Notes: a model not told the origin generated them from the sequence alone. A stretch of 64,000 nucleotides of DNA from an uncultured Dechloromonas sp. (GCF_945957265.1 NZ_CAMFKO010000001.1:62001-126000); one strand, 5' to 3'; positions 9,858 to 19,088 are shown, numbered from the stretch's first letter. Numbers and translations are program-made.

Positions 9858-10295
9858 ATGCAGAAAACGTTTGAACGCAAAATCAGCCTTACGTTGAACG
9901 ATGCGGGTTATGGCATGCAAATCCGCAAGGGACAATTTATCGATAAGGCGCATCTGGCGCGCCATGAATTTTTTGCTGAAATAGGCTGGGCGAATGTCAG
10001 CCATGAAGGCGTTGCCTGTACAACAGAGGTCATTCAGGACACCATCAACTATGGTGGCCAGGCGCAAATCCTCGAAACGCTATTGCTGAACCTATCGCTC
10101 GAACACATGGCTGATGATCGGACATCCTGCGTCTTGCGTTGGGATTTTCGGCGTGAAGATGGCCAACCGGTGATCATTGTTTGCAGCGAACTGGTCTGGC
10201 TGCGTAGCGATAACGGAGAAAGTGTTCCGGCCCCGGCCGGCCTTGTGGATTGCCTGAACAGCCTGCCCGCTGCACCTGGCCACTTCGCAAGCTGA
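9858..10295 (+). CDS. Probable hotdog-fold thioesterase-like protein
   Basis: 145 aa, starting 22 bp after the fabI-like gene. The alternating strand and helix pattern, with the block HLARHEFFAEIGWANVSHEG followed by a long amphipathic strand series ending in ELVWL, resembles 4HBT/FabA-type hotdog proteins such as acyl-CoA or acyl-ACP thioesterases. No catalytic residue can be assigned with certainty. The position between an enoyl reductase and an ester hydrolase fits acyl-thioester chemistry. A non-catalytic hotdog protein is an alternative. Confidence 0.55.
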   Translation: MQKTFERKISLTLNDAGYGMQIRKGQFIDKAHLARHEFFAEIGWANVSHEGVACTTEVIQDTINYGGQAQILETLLLNLSLEHMADDRTSCVLRWDFRREDGQPVIIVCSELVWLRSDNGESVPAPAGLVDCLNSLPAAPGHFAS

Positions 10296-10327
10296 AGTCT
10301 GTCCGGATCAAGCATCGCGGAGATTCC

Positions 10328-11185
10328 ATGCCTCGTATTCAGACCGGCGACATCGCCCTCAACTATGTCGAACATGGGCAAGGCGAGACCATTGTCCTCG
10401 CCATCCACGGCAATCTGGGTTGCGCGGACTGGCTGAATCTTGCCCTGCCACTGCTACCTGACAATATTCGCGTCATCGCAGCAGAATGGCGTGGCTGTGG
10501 AGATTCGGACAAACCGGAACCGGCGCCGGATTATTCAAATTACACGATGGCCTGCCACGCCCGCGACCATCTTGCATTGCTCGATGCCCTGAAGATAAAG
10601 CGTTGTCACCTATACGGTCATTCGACCGGCGGCATCATCATCTCGCACATGCTAACCATGGCCCCCGAGCGCATCGACAAGGTGCTCATGCTCGACCCGG
10701 TCAGCCCGCTCGGTCTGCAACTGAATCCAGGGCAAATCAATGTACTGACAGCGATGAAGACCGACCCCGACGTCTGCTTCGCCGGCCTGGCCAGTGCGGT
10801 CCCCACACTGTTCCGGCCTGAAACCATGGTAGCCGGCCTAACCCCACAGTTTGCCGATGCTACCAGCTCGGCACAAAAAGCGCTTTTCAAGCACATTATC
10901 GAATGCACCCGCCAGCTGTCGGATGGCATCTGGTTCGGAACGCCGCACAATCTCGGCCAGGAATGGGAGTCCGGCGACCTCGCCAAGCTCATGCCGGAAA
11001 TGCCCCAGGAACACCTGATCCTGTTCGGCAAGATGGATTACTGGATTCCCCGCGAGCATCTCGACATCATGGTCAGTCGACTGCCCAATGCCCGGCTCGA
11101 GGTATTTCCGTATGTCGGCCACTCGATGAATATCGAACAACCGCTGTTGTTCGCACGAATCTTCGGCGATTACTTCCGTAGCTGA
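10328..11185 (+). CDS. Cytoplasmic alpha/beta hydrolase
   Basis: 285 aa, no signal peptide. The fold markers are the oxyanion motif IHGNLG near residue 27, the nucleophile elbow GHSTGG with S99, and the final histidine H265 in VGHSMN; the acid is probably the aspartate in GKMDYW. It is the third gene of the fabI-like unit and converges on the hydrolase/porin operon, with a terminator between them. The substrate is unknown; it is likely an ester or thioester linked to the upstream genes. Confidence 0.8.
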   Translation: MPRIQTGDIALNYVEHGQGETIVLAIHGNLGCADWLNLALPLLPDNIRVIAAEWRGCGDSDKPEPAPDYSNYTMACHARDHLALLDALKIKRCHLYGHSTGGIIISHMLTMAPERIDKVLMLDPVSPLGLQLNPGQINVLTAMKTDPDVCFAGLASAVPTLFRPETMVAGLTPQFADATSSAQKALFKHIIECTRQLSDGIWFGTPHNLGQEWESGDLAKLMPEMPQEHLILFGKMDYWIPREHLDIMVSRLPNARLEVFPYVGHSMNIEQPLLFARIFGDYFRS

Positions 11186-11187
11186 GT

Positions 11188-11223
11188 AAAAAAGAGGGAA
11201 GACCGCCCGCGGGCGGCCCTCCC
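11188..11223 (-). terminator. Terminator between convergent operons
   Basis: The GC-rich stem centres on CCGCC (11203-11207) and GGCGG (11212-11216). On the minus strand it is followed by CTC and T6, fitting termination of the operon that ends at 11240. Confidence 0.7.
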
Positions 11224-11239
11224 AAGTCACACCAATCAA

Positions 11240-12592
11240 TTACTTGGCCAAGCCGGAAGGCTTGGCAGCTGCTGTCGACACACCACCGCCACTGCTGCCA
11301 GTTCCTGGCAACGTCGTCGTAAAAACATCTTCGACAAAAGCCTGCACGGTCTGCCGCAATACGTTCGGCGCCTTGAACACGCCATAGTGGGCCGTCGGAT
11401 CTGGGAAGGAGGCAAAGAATGCGCCATTGACCTGCCCGGCAGCCTTTCGAGCGTTGTCCACCATCAACCACTGATCGGTGTCGACATGCACAACCAGCGT
11501 GCGCGCCTTGATTCGCTTCAAGTCATTGTTGATGTTGTAGCCGAAGCCGCCTTCATTGCGATACCAGTAGTCGACCGGGTCCTCGTTCCGGGTGCGCGCA
11601 ATGAAAGTTGCAGTCTGCTCGCCTTGCGGCTCCCAATAGAACACCTCCTTCTGCACGTTGGCCCAGGGCGAGGCCGAGCGTATCGGAAAGGTCAGTCCGG
11701 TCAACTGCAAGGTGGACCACATGAACTGAAGACCACGCTTGGGATGCTGATCGACTGGCAAATGGTAGTAGTTGCCGTTGGTTTGCCGCCACACCGGATC
11801 GCTCTCGATCGCCGCCTGTGCGAGACGGAAAGTCCACTGCCCGACCGGATCATCGCCGTCGGAAGTCGTGGTGCCGCCGATGGGCATGATCGCCTTGACG
11901 AAGCCGCTCGGTGAGTACATCACGCCCCAGACCCAGGTCTGGGTGCCTCCCATCGATACCCCGGTCGCCAACTCGACCTGCGCCACCTTCAAATGCTCGC
12001 GGAGCAGTCGGTAATTGGCCTGGACCATGTCGAAATAGCTGTACTGCGGGAATTTTCGCCCCAGCCCCTCCGAAGGCTTGGAAGCCCCCCACAAACCCAG
12101 CGCATCGAGGAAAACCACATAGTATTTGTTGGTGTCGATGACCCTTCCTGGCCCAACGACGGCACCTCCCGAAAAGGCATTAGCCGGCTGCCCCTCGAAC
12201 CATGTGTTGTACATGAAGGTCGAATCACCGGAGTAGAAGGTATTGACCACCACGGCATTGACGATTTCGCCCCGTTCGTTACGCCTGGGCGTACCCACGG
12301 CAATGTAGGCGACCTTGAGCGGGCTGGCGCCCAGCGATTCAAGGGTCTTGCCCCCCTCGCCACCATCCCGCCAACTTGCGGGGTCAGCATCCAGGTTGTA
12401 TCTGCCGCCGATGCGGAAATTTGGAATCTCGTAATAGTGCTTGAGCTTGTCCTGGGCCTGCACCGACGAAGCAGGCGTCAGAGACACCCTCTCCCCGGCA
12501 GCCCAGGCCAGCCCGCCGAAGCCCAGCGTGGTGGCAACGGCGATTGCGACGGCATGCGTTCTCACGGCTGATGTCCTCTTGTTTGTGTTCAT
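11240..12592 (-). CDS. Secreted MetX-like alpha/beta hydrolase with Ala-rich KPSGLAK tail
   Basis: 450 aa with an N-terminal signal peptide ending near AWAAG (residue 33). The body resembles the homoserine O-acetyltransferase (MetX) branch of alpha/beta hydrolases: SGGAVVGPG, a product-binding loop DALGLWGASKPS, the nucleophile elbow GVSMGGTQ (S213), then HVDTDQW and PTAHYG supplying acid and histidine. Export makes an amino-acid biosynthetic role unlikely; an esterase acting in the periplasm or outside is more plausible. The start at 12592 follows TGAGGT. It lies 8 bp after the 841-aa gene, whose first domain is its paralogue, and both proteins end in the same KPSGLAK after an alanine-rich stretch. 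Confidence 0.75.
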   Translation of the reverse strand: MNTNKRTSAVRTHAVAIAVATTLGFGGLAWAAGERVSLTPASSVQAQDKLKHYYEIPNFRIGGRYNLDADPASWRDGGEGGKTLESLGASPLKVAYIAVGTPRRNERGEIVNAVVVNTFYSGDSTFMYNTWFEGQPANAFSGGAVVGPGRVIDTNKYYVVFLDALGLWGASKPSEGLGRKFPQYSYFDMVQANYRLLREHLKVAQVELATGVSMGGTQTWVWGVMYSPSGFVKAIMPIGGTTTSDGDDPVGQWTFRLAQAAIESDPVWRQTNGNYYHLPVDQHPKRGLQFMWSTLQLTGLTFPIRSASPWANVQKEVFYWEPQGEQTATFIARTRNEDPVDYWYRNEGGFGYNINNDLKRIKARTLVVHVDTDQWLMVDNARKAAGQVNGAFFASFPDPTAHYGVFKAPNVLRQTVQAFVEDVFTTTLPGTGSSGGGVSTAAAKPSGLAK

Positions 12593-12600
12593 GGCACACC

Positions 12601-15126
12601 TCACTTGGCAAGTCCGGACGGCTTGGCAGAACCCGCCGCCGCGTTTGCAGCGGCCGGCGCATTACCGTTTATGAGCGCATCGACGATGTCAGCCGAAGCC
12701 GTATCGACATGACCTGTCTTCATGAAGTCCACCGTATCCTTGGCAAACTCGTAAGGCACATCCGTATGGATGAAGTGCCCAACCTTCGGATAGATCTTGA
12801 CCTGTGGCGTATTGCCGACGGCTGCCATGCGTTGCTTGAACGGTGTAACGATGCTCTTCGCCATATCTGTCCAGCCATTGAGCGCAGTTCCCGGAATGAA
12901 CGGTTCCTTGGCGCCGAAGGCGAGGAAGATCGGCGCCTTGATCGTCGGCAAACGCTTGTAGATCGAGTTCGGATCTTCCTTGACGTTCTCCGAGCAAATC
13001 GAATACAGATCGTAGGTGAACATGAACGCCCACTGCTCGAATTCACGCTTGTTTCCGCTAATCATGGCAATGCGCTGGTCGGTATGCAGGCGGGCGTATT
13101 CGGTGTCGTTGAAGAAATAGCCCGCCGCACTTGGCAACTCATTCCCCGCCGCATCGCGCTTCTTGAAATAGAAGAAATCGCGCACGGCTTGCGGCGATCG
13201 CTTCAGTTCCCCCTGCACCAGCCCCATCGGATCGTAAGCCGCATTCCAGGCGCGCAGGTCATAGGCAATCGACGGATCGCAGATCGGGTAGGACTTGTCG
13301 CCGAGTTCGATGAATTTCGGGTATTCCTCAAGCCCGGCCGGCCCTTCGAGAATCAGGCCGGCAACGTTGTCAGGATAACGCATGGCGTAACCGAGGACCG
13401 TTTGCCCGCCCAGCGAATGCCCATGGTAGAAGGCTTTCTTGATGCCCAGCTTGCCCACCACCAAGGCCTGGAAGGCGTCGCGCACATCGTTCAGCGTCCG
13501 CGTCATCGGCTTGTCGAGATTGCCTGGGCCGGACATACCCCACTGCGGCATGTCCGGTGCTATGACGCGGAAACCGCGCTCGACGGCATATTTGATCAGG
13601 TAGCCGTAATGCGCACCGAATGCCCCCTTGCCATGAACCACCACGAGTACCGGCGGATTCCGCGACTTGCCGCAGTATTCGTCCATGTAGCCCAGTTCCC
13701 ATTCGACACCGCGCTTGTCCTTCACCTTGGCGTACTTGACTGGGAACGGCGACACCATCTCGTCTTTCCAGAACGACTTGTTGGGGTTGGGCTTCATATT
13801 GATCTTCGGCGAGCGGTAGTTCTTCGCCTCGCAAACGATACTCTTGTCCTCGATGATGCCGATGTCGCGCAGATAGCTATCGACGATCGGATTCGTCTTA
13901 AGCGTATTAAGTGCCTTGAACACCGCGTAGTGCGCCGTCGGATCGGAGAAGCCGGCATACTGGCCGCCGGGAATAGCCTGAGCTGCTGCCCTAGCCTTGT
14001 CGGAAATCAGCCATTGGTCGTTGTCGATGTGTACGACCAGTGTGCGTGCTTTCATCTGGGGAAGCAGGGCGTTGATGTTGTGGATCTCGCCCACCGTATC
14101 GCGATACCACAGGTCGACAGCATCAAACAGGCTGGCCAGTTTTTTCAGGTTTGTACCGGCATTGTTTCCCATGCGCGAATCCGACTGCCAGGAAAACACC
14201 TCCTGGCTCACCGCCTCCCAACCCAGCGACTGGCGATAAGCCAACTCGTAGCCGGTCAGGGAAAGCATCGACCAGTGAAACTCGACGCCCTTGTTCGGAT
14301 GTTTGTCCTTGGGCAGGTCGTAGTAGGCGCCCTTCGTCTCGATCCAGGCCGGGTCGGACTCCAGGGCAGCCTTGGCCAACTGGAACGTCCAGGCCGCGAC
14401 CGGCCCGTCGCCATCGGTTGCCGTCGCCCCGCCAATCGGCACCACGGTCTTGACGAAGCCGGGATACATCAAGCCCCAGTAATAGGCCTGTGTGCCCCCC
14501 ATGGATGCCCCCGTCGCCATCACCACCTGGCCGATTTTGAGGTGATCGCGCAATAGGCGGTAGTTGAGCTGGACGACGTCGTAGTAGCTGTAGACCGGAA
14601 ATTTGCGACCCAAGCCATCGGAAGGTTTCGATGCCCCCCATAGTCCCAAGGCATCGACAAACACGACATAGAAACGATTGGTATCAAAGAGCAGTCCAGG
14701 ACCAACCAGCGCGCCACCCGAGAAGCCGTTCCCCGGCTGGCCGGCATACCAGTTGTTGTACATCGCCGTCGCATCGCCCGAGTAATACGAATTGATGACG
14801 ATGGCGTTGATGATTTCACCCTTGTCGTTGCGCTTTGCTGTTCCAACGGCGATGTAGGCTGTCTTCGCAGGGCTGGCACCGAGCGATTCCAATGTCGTAC
14901 CGCCATCGCCCCCCAAGTCGAAGGACTTCGGATTGGCCAGATCGTATTTGCCACCGATCCTGAACTGCTTGACTTCATAGGTCTGCTTGAGTGCATCGTG
15001 CGCCGGTACTACCGAACGCGGCGTCAGGGCTTGCTGGGCGTCAGCAGCGCTGGCCAATAACAGCGCCAAAACGGCCGAGGCCAACCCAAGCTTGAAACGC
15101 AGGCAGAACAGCGATCTGGTCATCAT
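12601..15126 (-). CDS. Secreted double alpha/beta hydrolase (MetX-like + second hydrolase domain)
   Basis: 841 aa. A signal peptide (to about residue 30, ASAADAQQ) follows a strong ribosome site (AGGAGGAG). Domain 1 (about 31-425) is MetX-like, paralogous to the 450-aa neighbour, with nucleophile S208 in GASMGGTQ, DND near 370 and the histidine in PTAHY near 399. Domain 2 (about 440-800) is a second complete alpha/beta hydrolase with VVVHGKG, nucleophile S571 in GHSLGGQ and the late histidine in KVGHFIH. The chain ends in an alanine-rich linker and KPSGLAK. Two apparently complete active sites in one exported chain suggest sequential cleavage of one polymer or diester. It is the middle gene of the porin operon. 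Confidence 0.78.
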   Translation of the reverse strand: MMTRSLFCLRFKLGLASAVLALLLASAADAQQALTPRSVVPAHDALKQTYEVKQFRIGGKYDLANPKSFDLGGDGGTTLESLGASPAKTAYIAVGTAKRNDKGEIINAIVINSYYSGDATAMYNNWYAGQPGNGFSGGALVGPGLLFDTNRFYVVFVDALGLWGASKPSDGLGRKFPVYSYYDVVQLNYRLLRDHLKIGQVVMATGASMGGTQAYYWGLMYPGFVKTVVPIGGATATDGDGPVAAWTFQLAKAALESDPAWIETKGAYYDLPKDKHPNKGVEFHWSMLSLTGYELAYRQSLGWEAVSQEVFSWQSDSRMGNNAGTNLKKLASLFDAVDLWYRDTVGEIHNINALLPQMKARTLVVHIDNDQWLISDKARAAAQAIPGGQYAGFSDPTAHYAVFKALNTLKTNPIVDSYLRDIGIIEDKSIVCEAKNYRSPKINMKPNPNKSFWKDEMVSPFPVKYAKVKDKRGVEWELGYMDEYCGKSRNPPVLVVVHGKGAFGAHYGYLIKYAVERGFRVIAPDMPQWGMSGPGNLDKPMTRTLNDVRDAFQALVVGKLGIKKAFYHGHSLGGQTVLGYAMRYPDNVAGLILEGPAGLEEYPKFIELGDKSYPICDPSIAYDLRAWNAAYDPMGLVQGELKRSPQAVRDFFYFKKRDAAGNELPSAAGYFFNDTEYARLHTDQRIAMISGNKREFEQWAFMFTYDLYSICSENVKEDPNSIYKRLPTIKAPIFLAFGAKEPFIPGTALNGWTDMAKSIVTPFKQRMAAVGNTPQVKIYPKVGHFIHTDVPYEFAKDTVDFMKTGHVDTASADIVDALINGNAPAAANAAAGSAKPSGLAK

Positions 15127-15181
15127 GACAGACTCCTCCTGGTTGGGTATCGGATATACGGCTGATCGAATGCAGCGCGAA

Positions 15182-16570
15182 TCAGTTGAACGGGATATTC
15201 AGTCCGAGATCGAAACGGATATCGTCTGTTCGCTTTTCGCCGACCAGTGGCCCTCCCGTCTCCCAAACCTTGGCGTAGCGTGCCCGGGCACGCAGGTTCT
15301 TGAAAAAGCCATCTTGCGGGAAGATATAGACGAGATCAGTCGCCAGTTCATCCCAGTCGCTCGCCTTGCTTGCACCCGCAGCGGTCACGGTATGGCGATT
15401 GCGCCTCTGGCCGTAGTTCATGTCGAACTGCAGGCCCTTGGCCCCCATGCTTCCGAAATCAAAGATGGCGCCGACAATCCAGGTCCGTTCGCCAGCCTTG
15501 GAGTTTTCGCCGATCCGCTGCACTAGGTAGGATGGACCTATCGAATAGGGCGAGCGAATATCCTCGTCCTTGGAGGTCATGCCAGCCATCGCGTAAGGGA
15601 TCAGCCATGGCAGCAGGCGAACTTCACCGTACACGCCCCAATAATCGGTGCTGAAATCACGCCCACCGGTTATCCGGTTGGCACCGTTGCCGCTCTGGTA
15701 CATGTACTGCGTGCCAAGACGAACATAGTTTTTGTCGGCCAGGCGGAAGACGTAGTCAAAGTCGACATAGACCATGTTCAGCATGTCCTGGAAGGCATAG
15801 TAGGAGCCTTCCAGCATCATGTTCTTGTTCGGCTTCCATTGCAGCCCGGCATAGGCGGCCCCATCCGAATCGCCCTGCTTGCTGCACGGCGTCGGGTTGC
15901 TCTCCCAGCATGTCGTTTCGTAGGCCGCCGAATAAAGATTGCGGAACTGGTTGTCGTTGATTTGACGCGCCTTCCACACGTAGCCGCCGTAATAACGAAC
16001 GGTATCCTCCGCCAGGCGCCCCTGTACGGTTGCCGCCTCGTACTGGATCGGGTGCATGGCTCGCACATCGCGCCGGCCGATCATGCTTTGATCGAGCTTG
16101 TTGTAGAAGCGCACGACATCTTCCATGTACCAGGCTTGGTTGATCGATTGCCGACCAACGACCAGCGCATGATTTCCGAGGCGCAACTTGGCATTGATTT
16201 CACCCAGCGCACTGACCGCATCCTGACCCGGATCACGCAGGATGTAGTTGTAAGACGTATCGGAGGGGGCATGGAGCGGAACGACAAAATCGTACGCAGC
16301 GCCGAAGGACAAAACCTGCCCGATTTCACCGGTGTTTCCGTAAAGCCAGCCACCGAGGCCCCAGCCTTGTTGCCGGAAATTGCCCGCCCCGCTGCCATCG
16401 CCAGCTGACCGCCGGTCGAAATACGACGAGCGGGCAACCAACCCTGCCTTAGCGTCATCGATGAAGGCATTGCCCGTTTGGGCATGCACTGAAACCGCCG
16501 GCAGAGTGCAGATCAGACCGGCCAGCAAGCTAGCGGTCGAGCGGTGAGACAAATGAAACGCAGTGTCCAT
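15182..16570 (-). CDS. OprD-like outer-membrane porin
   Basis: 462 aa, with a signal peptide ending at VHAQ. Repeated amphipathic strands with aromatic girdles, WLYGNTGEIGQVLSFGAAYDFVVPL near the N-terminus and VVGRQSINQAWYMEDVVRFY, are typical of the OprD substrate-specific porin family. It should let a small substrate cross the outer membrane. The start at 16570 follows AGGAGGAG. It is the first gene of an operon with two exported hydrolases, suggesting uptake of their hydrolysis products. The last residue is asparagine (IPFN), not the usual phenylalanine. Confidence 0.78.
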   Translation of the reverse strand: MDTAFHLSHRSTASLLAGLICTLPAVSVHAQTGNAFIDDAKAGLVARSSYFDRRSAGDGSGAGNFRQQGWGLGGWLYGNTGEIGQVLSFGAAYDFVVPLHAPSDTSYNYILRDPGQDAVSALGEINAKLRLGNHALVVGRQSINQAWYMEDVVRFYNKLDQSMIGRRDVRAMHPIQYEAATVQGRLAEDTVRYYGGYVWKARQINDNQFRNLYSAAYETTCWESNPTPCSKQGDSDGAAYAGLQWKPNKNMMLEGSYYAFQDMLNMVYVDFDYVFRLADKNYVRLGTQYMYQSGNGANRITGGRDFSTDYWGVYGEVRLLPWLIPYAMAGMTSKDEDIRSPYSIGPSYLVQRIGENSKAGERTWIVGAIFDFGSMGAKGLQFDMNYGQRRNRHTVTAAGASKASDWDELATDLVYIFPQDGFFKNLRARARYAKVWETGGPLVGEKRTDDIRFDLGLNIPFN

Positions 16571-16726
16571 GACTCCTCCTTTTATTGATATCGTTTTTCT
16601 CGACCTCGGATGCCCCCATACGCACCTGGCAACCCAACGACTCATCCGATCACTGCGGAGCTAAGGTCGACCATTTCAGATTAAGAACAAAGAACCTAGC
16701 GGGCAATCGGTACAGCAGGGGATTTC

Positions 16727-16739
16727 GCCCATTCTGGGC
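16727..16739. promoter_or_regulatory. Island palindrome site 2 (GCCCATTCTGGGC)
   Basis: One mismatch to consensus. It lies in the divergent region between the porin operon (start 16570) and the hydrolase at 16830. A weaker relative with shorter spacing, GCCAATTGGGC, follows at 16763-16773. Confidence 0.65.
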
Positions 16740-16829
16740 GCTTTCACCTTGGCCAGGACCAAGCCAATTGGGCAATCGGCATAGAATTTGTGCGTAATTT
16801 CCAGTGACTGCAGCTTCGACGGAACTGAC

Positions 16830-17810
16830 ATGCCCCTTCTTCGCACCAGCCACCAGCAAATTCATTACGAACTGATCGGCGATCCCGACCTGCCGGTCAT
16901 CACCTTCCTCAATGGTCTGACCCAGAATGCACGCCTGTGGACGGCCTACGCCGATCATTTTGTGCCACGTGGCTACCGCGTACTGGCTTACGACATGCTG
17001 GGCCAAGGCCGATCCTCGAAGCCAGTCATCGACATTCCACTGGCCAGTCACGCCGAGCTGCTCGACCAGCTGCTGACGCATTTGCAAATCGAGAAAACCC
17101 ACCTGGCTAGCATTTCCTTCGGCGGCACCATTGCGCTGGATTTCGCCATCCGCTTCGGCCATCGCCTGCATAGCCTGGTGGTCATGAGTAGCTTTGCCGA
17201 ACTGACTCCCCAGCTTGAATTGCTTGGTGCCGTCATGTTGGAAGGCCTGACCGATGTCGGTCTGCCCTACCTGCAGAGCATGCTTTACCCGATGAACATG
17301 AGCTCAGACTGGATTGCCGCCAACCGCGAACGCATCCCGGCCATGAAACGGGCTGGCTACATCAGCAACGACGGCTATGCCATGCAGAACCTGATGGAGT
17401 CCTTCGCCGCATTCAAGCCGTTGACAGCAGACCTGGACAGAATCAAAGTGCCAACGCTGATCCTGAACGGCGAGTTCGATTTCTTCACGCCACGTGCATG
17501 CCACGAGGTCATTCGGCGGAACATTGCCAACTCGCGCCTGGTCATCATGCCGCGGGCCTACCACGCCTTCACGCTGGAAATGCCGGCGCTCACGCTCCGC
17601 CAACTGGAAGTTTTCCTGAATCAGATCGACGAAGGAATCTGGCAAGGCGACCAAAGTGTCTGGCTGGCCAATGATGACCCGAAGATAGCAGAAGCCTGGC
17701 TACCGATCCACGGCGATTGGATGCGGGCTGCCCAGCCGGCCACACCAATGACCGACAGCACCAAGCCCGCCTCACGCCGCAAACCTACCCCCCGGAAGAA
17801 AATCCCATGA
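16830..17810 (+). CDS. RhlA/PhaG-like alpha/beta hydrolase (possible 3-hydroxyacyl transferase)
   Basis: 326 aa from the ATG at 16830; the frame extends upstream without support. The nucleophile elbow is SISFGG (S96) in place of GxSxG, as in RhlA and PhaG (SxSWGG), and the oxyanion strand reads FLNGLTQNARLW, like their NG...TxxxF motif. A histidine in PRAYHAFTLE completes the triad. RhlA makes 3-(3-hydroxyalkanoyloxy)alkanoates and PhaG transfers 3-hydroxyacyl groups, so a role in 3-hydroxy fatty acids is plausible. The C-terminal 60 residues after the fold are extra, ending in a basic, proline-rich tail. It overlaps the next gene by 4 bp. Confidence 0.6.
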   Translation: MPLLRTSHQQIHYELIGDPDLPVITFLNGLTQNARLWTAYADHFVPRGYRVLAYDMLGQGRSSKPVIDIPLASHAELLDQLLTHLQIEKTHLASISFGGTIALDFAIRFGHRLHSLVVMSSFAELTPQLELLGAVMLEGLTDVGLPYLQSMLYPMNMSSDWIAANRERIPAMKRAGYISNDGYAMQNLMESFAAFKPLTADLDRIKVPTLILNGEFDFFTPRACHEVIRRNIANSRLVIMPRAYHAFTLEMPALTLRQLEVFLNQIDEGIWQGDQSVWLANDDPKIAEAWLPIHGDWMRAAQPATPMTDSTKPASRRKPTPRKKIP

Positions 17811-18421
17811 TCGATCCCGACCTGTACGACAAGGCACGCGACCACATTGCACATGCCGGATTCTCGCCGGAAGTTCAAACCAAGATTGCACTGACGCTCT
17901 GCGCTGCCAAGGCTGGTAACCAGGCATTTCACAACGCCGTGCAGTGGCTCCCCAATCTGGGTGTGGTTCAGCAGTTCATGATCTCGCAAGCCGCCCGCGA
18001 ACTCGAGGCAATCAACTTGCTGACGCGCACGACGCAGTGGTCGGCCCGGCCCAATCTCGCCATGACGGCGCTACGCACCACCGCACCGCTTACTTTGGCC
18101 TGGACGCAAATCATGATGCCGCCCGGACCGCTGTTCAATCCGCCGGCAATCTATCAAGGTCTATCGCTCGGCCACGCCCAACTGGCCCGCCTGCGCCTGC
18201 TGCCGCTAATTCCGGAGGATGCCAACCCGTTCAATCCGTTTGTCGTTGCCCTGCAACGGATCGAGCAGGATAACGGGCGCATGCTGCAAACCCAGATTCG
18301 ACTGCTGAAAAGAATGGGGGAAAATATTCCACTGGATGCCCGTGAGCAGATGCTCGAACGCGACCAGCAAGTCGTTGATCAGGTCTTCAGCGAATTCATG
18401 TCCTGGCTGGTCGAACCATAA
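17807..18421 (+). CDS. Conserved-looking protein of unknown function
   Basis: 204 aa, starting at an ATGA overlap with the RhlA/PhaG-like gene, so the two are translationally coupled. It is mainly alpha-helical by appearance, with a proline-rich centre (MMPPGPLFNPPAIYQG) and a charged C-terminal helix. No signal peptide or clear transmembrane segment is seen. I do not recognise the family. Tight coupling suggests a partner or accessory protein for the upstream enzyme. Confidence 0.65.
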   Translation: MIDPDLYDKARDHIAHAGFSPEVQTKIALTLCAAKAGNQAFHNAVQWLPNLGVVQQFMISQAARELEAINLLTRTTQWSARPNLAMTALRTTAPLTLAWTQIMMPPGPLFNPPAIYQGLSLGHAQLARLRLLPLIPEDANPFNPFVVALQRIEQDNGRMLQTQIRLLKRMGENIPLDAREQMLERDQQVVDQVFSEFMSWLVEP

Positions 18422-18434
18422 GGCCGGCTGGCCG

Positions 18435-19009
18435 TTAGAGAGGCCAAACAACCTGTAAAAGCGGAACACTGACGACCACAATCAGGATTTCCAGTGGCAG
18501 CCCCAGTCGCCAATAGTCGCCAAAACGAAATCCCCCCGGCCCCAGGATCAGGGTGTTGTTTTGATGACCGATCGGCGTCAGGAAAGCGCAGGATGCGCCA
18601 ATGGCCACCGCCATCAGGAATGAGTCGGGATTGACGCCCAACTGCGCGGCTGTTCCCAGCGCAATTGGACACATCACGGCGGCGGTTGCCGCATTGTTAA
18701 TGAAGTCCGACAAAGTCATAGTAACCACGAGAATCAGCGCCAAAACTATGACCGGTTCACCGCTGCCGACTGTTTTCAGCATCAGCGCGGTAAGCATGTC
18801 GGCGGTGCCGGTCGTCGTCATCGCACCGGCCACTGTCACCATCGCCGGATGTCCAAAACTGAAGAAGGGCTCGCTACGCGACAAGAGGCCAGCCATAACT
18901 AGGCTAGCAAGGCTGCGATGGCGATAAGATCATGACGCCAGCCTCCATGGAGAAAGAGCCCAACCACCCCGGCAAGAATTGCCGATAGCAATAACTGATC
19001 GTTGGTCAT
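18435..19009 (-). pseudogene. SLC13/CitT-type permease remnant (frameshift and internal deletion)
   Basis: The N-terminus is readable from an ATG at 19009 (MTNDQLLLSAILAGVVGLFLHGG...) and meets a TAG after ALLA. One inserted base there would rejoin it to the frame starting at 18896 (MAGLLSRSEPFFSFGHPAMVTVAG). That frame then jumps directly to the C-terminal permease motif LSDFINNAATAAVMCPIALG and TPIGHQNNTLI. The whole reads about 190 residues, against the usual 430-600, so the middle of the permease is missing as well. The residues that remain belong to the DASS/SLC13 dicarboxylate/sulfate transporter family. It lies at the end of the msrP-msrQ-TAXI unit. Confidence 0.75.
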
Positions 19010-19088
19010 CAAGGCATTTCAGTCCAAGGCAGATCCTGCAATACGCTTACGGCCAGAGATGGCTTATACGTAACGGACAACACCGGGC

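Noticed and set aside
12544-14556. 670-aa plus-strand frame
   Set aside because: It is antisense to the 841-aa hydrolase, which has signal peptide, ribosome site and two catalytic elbows.
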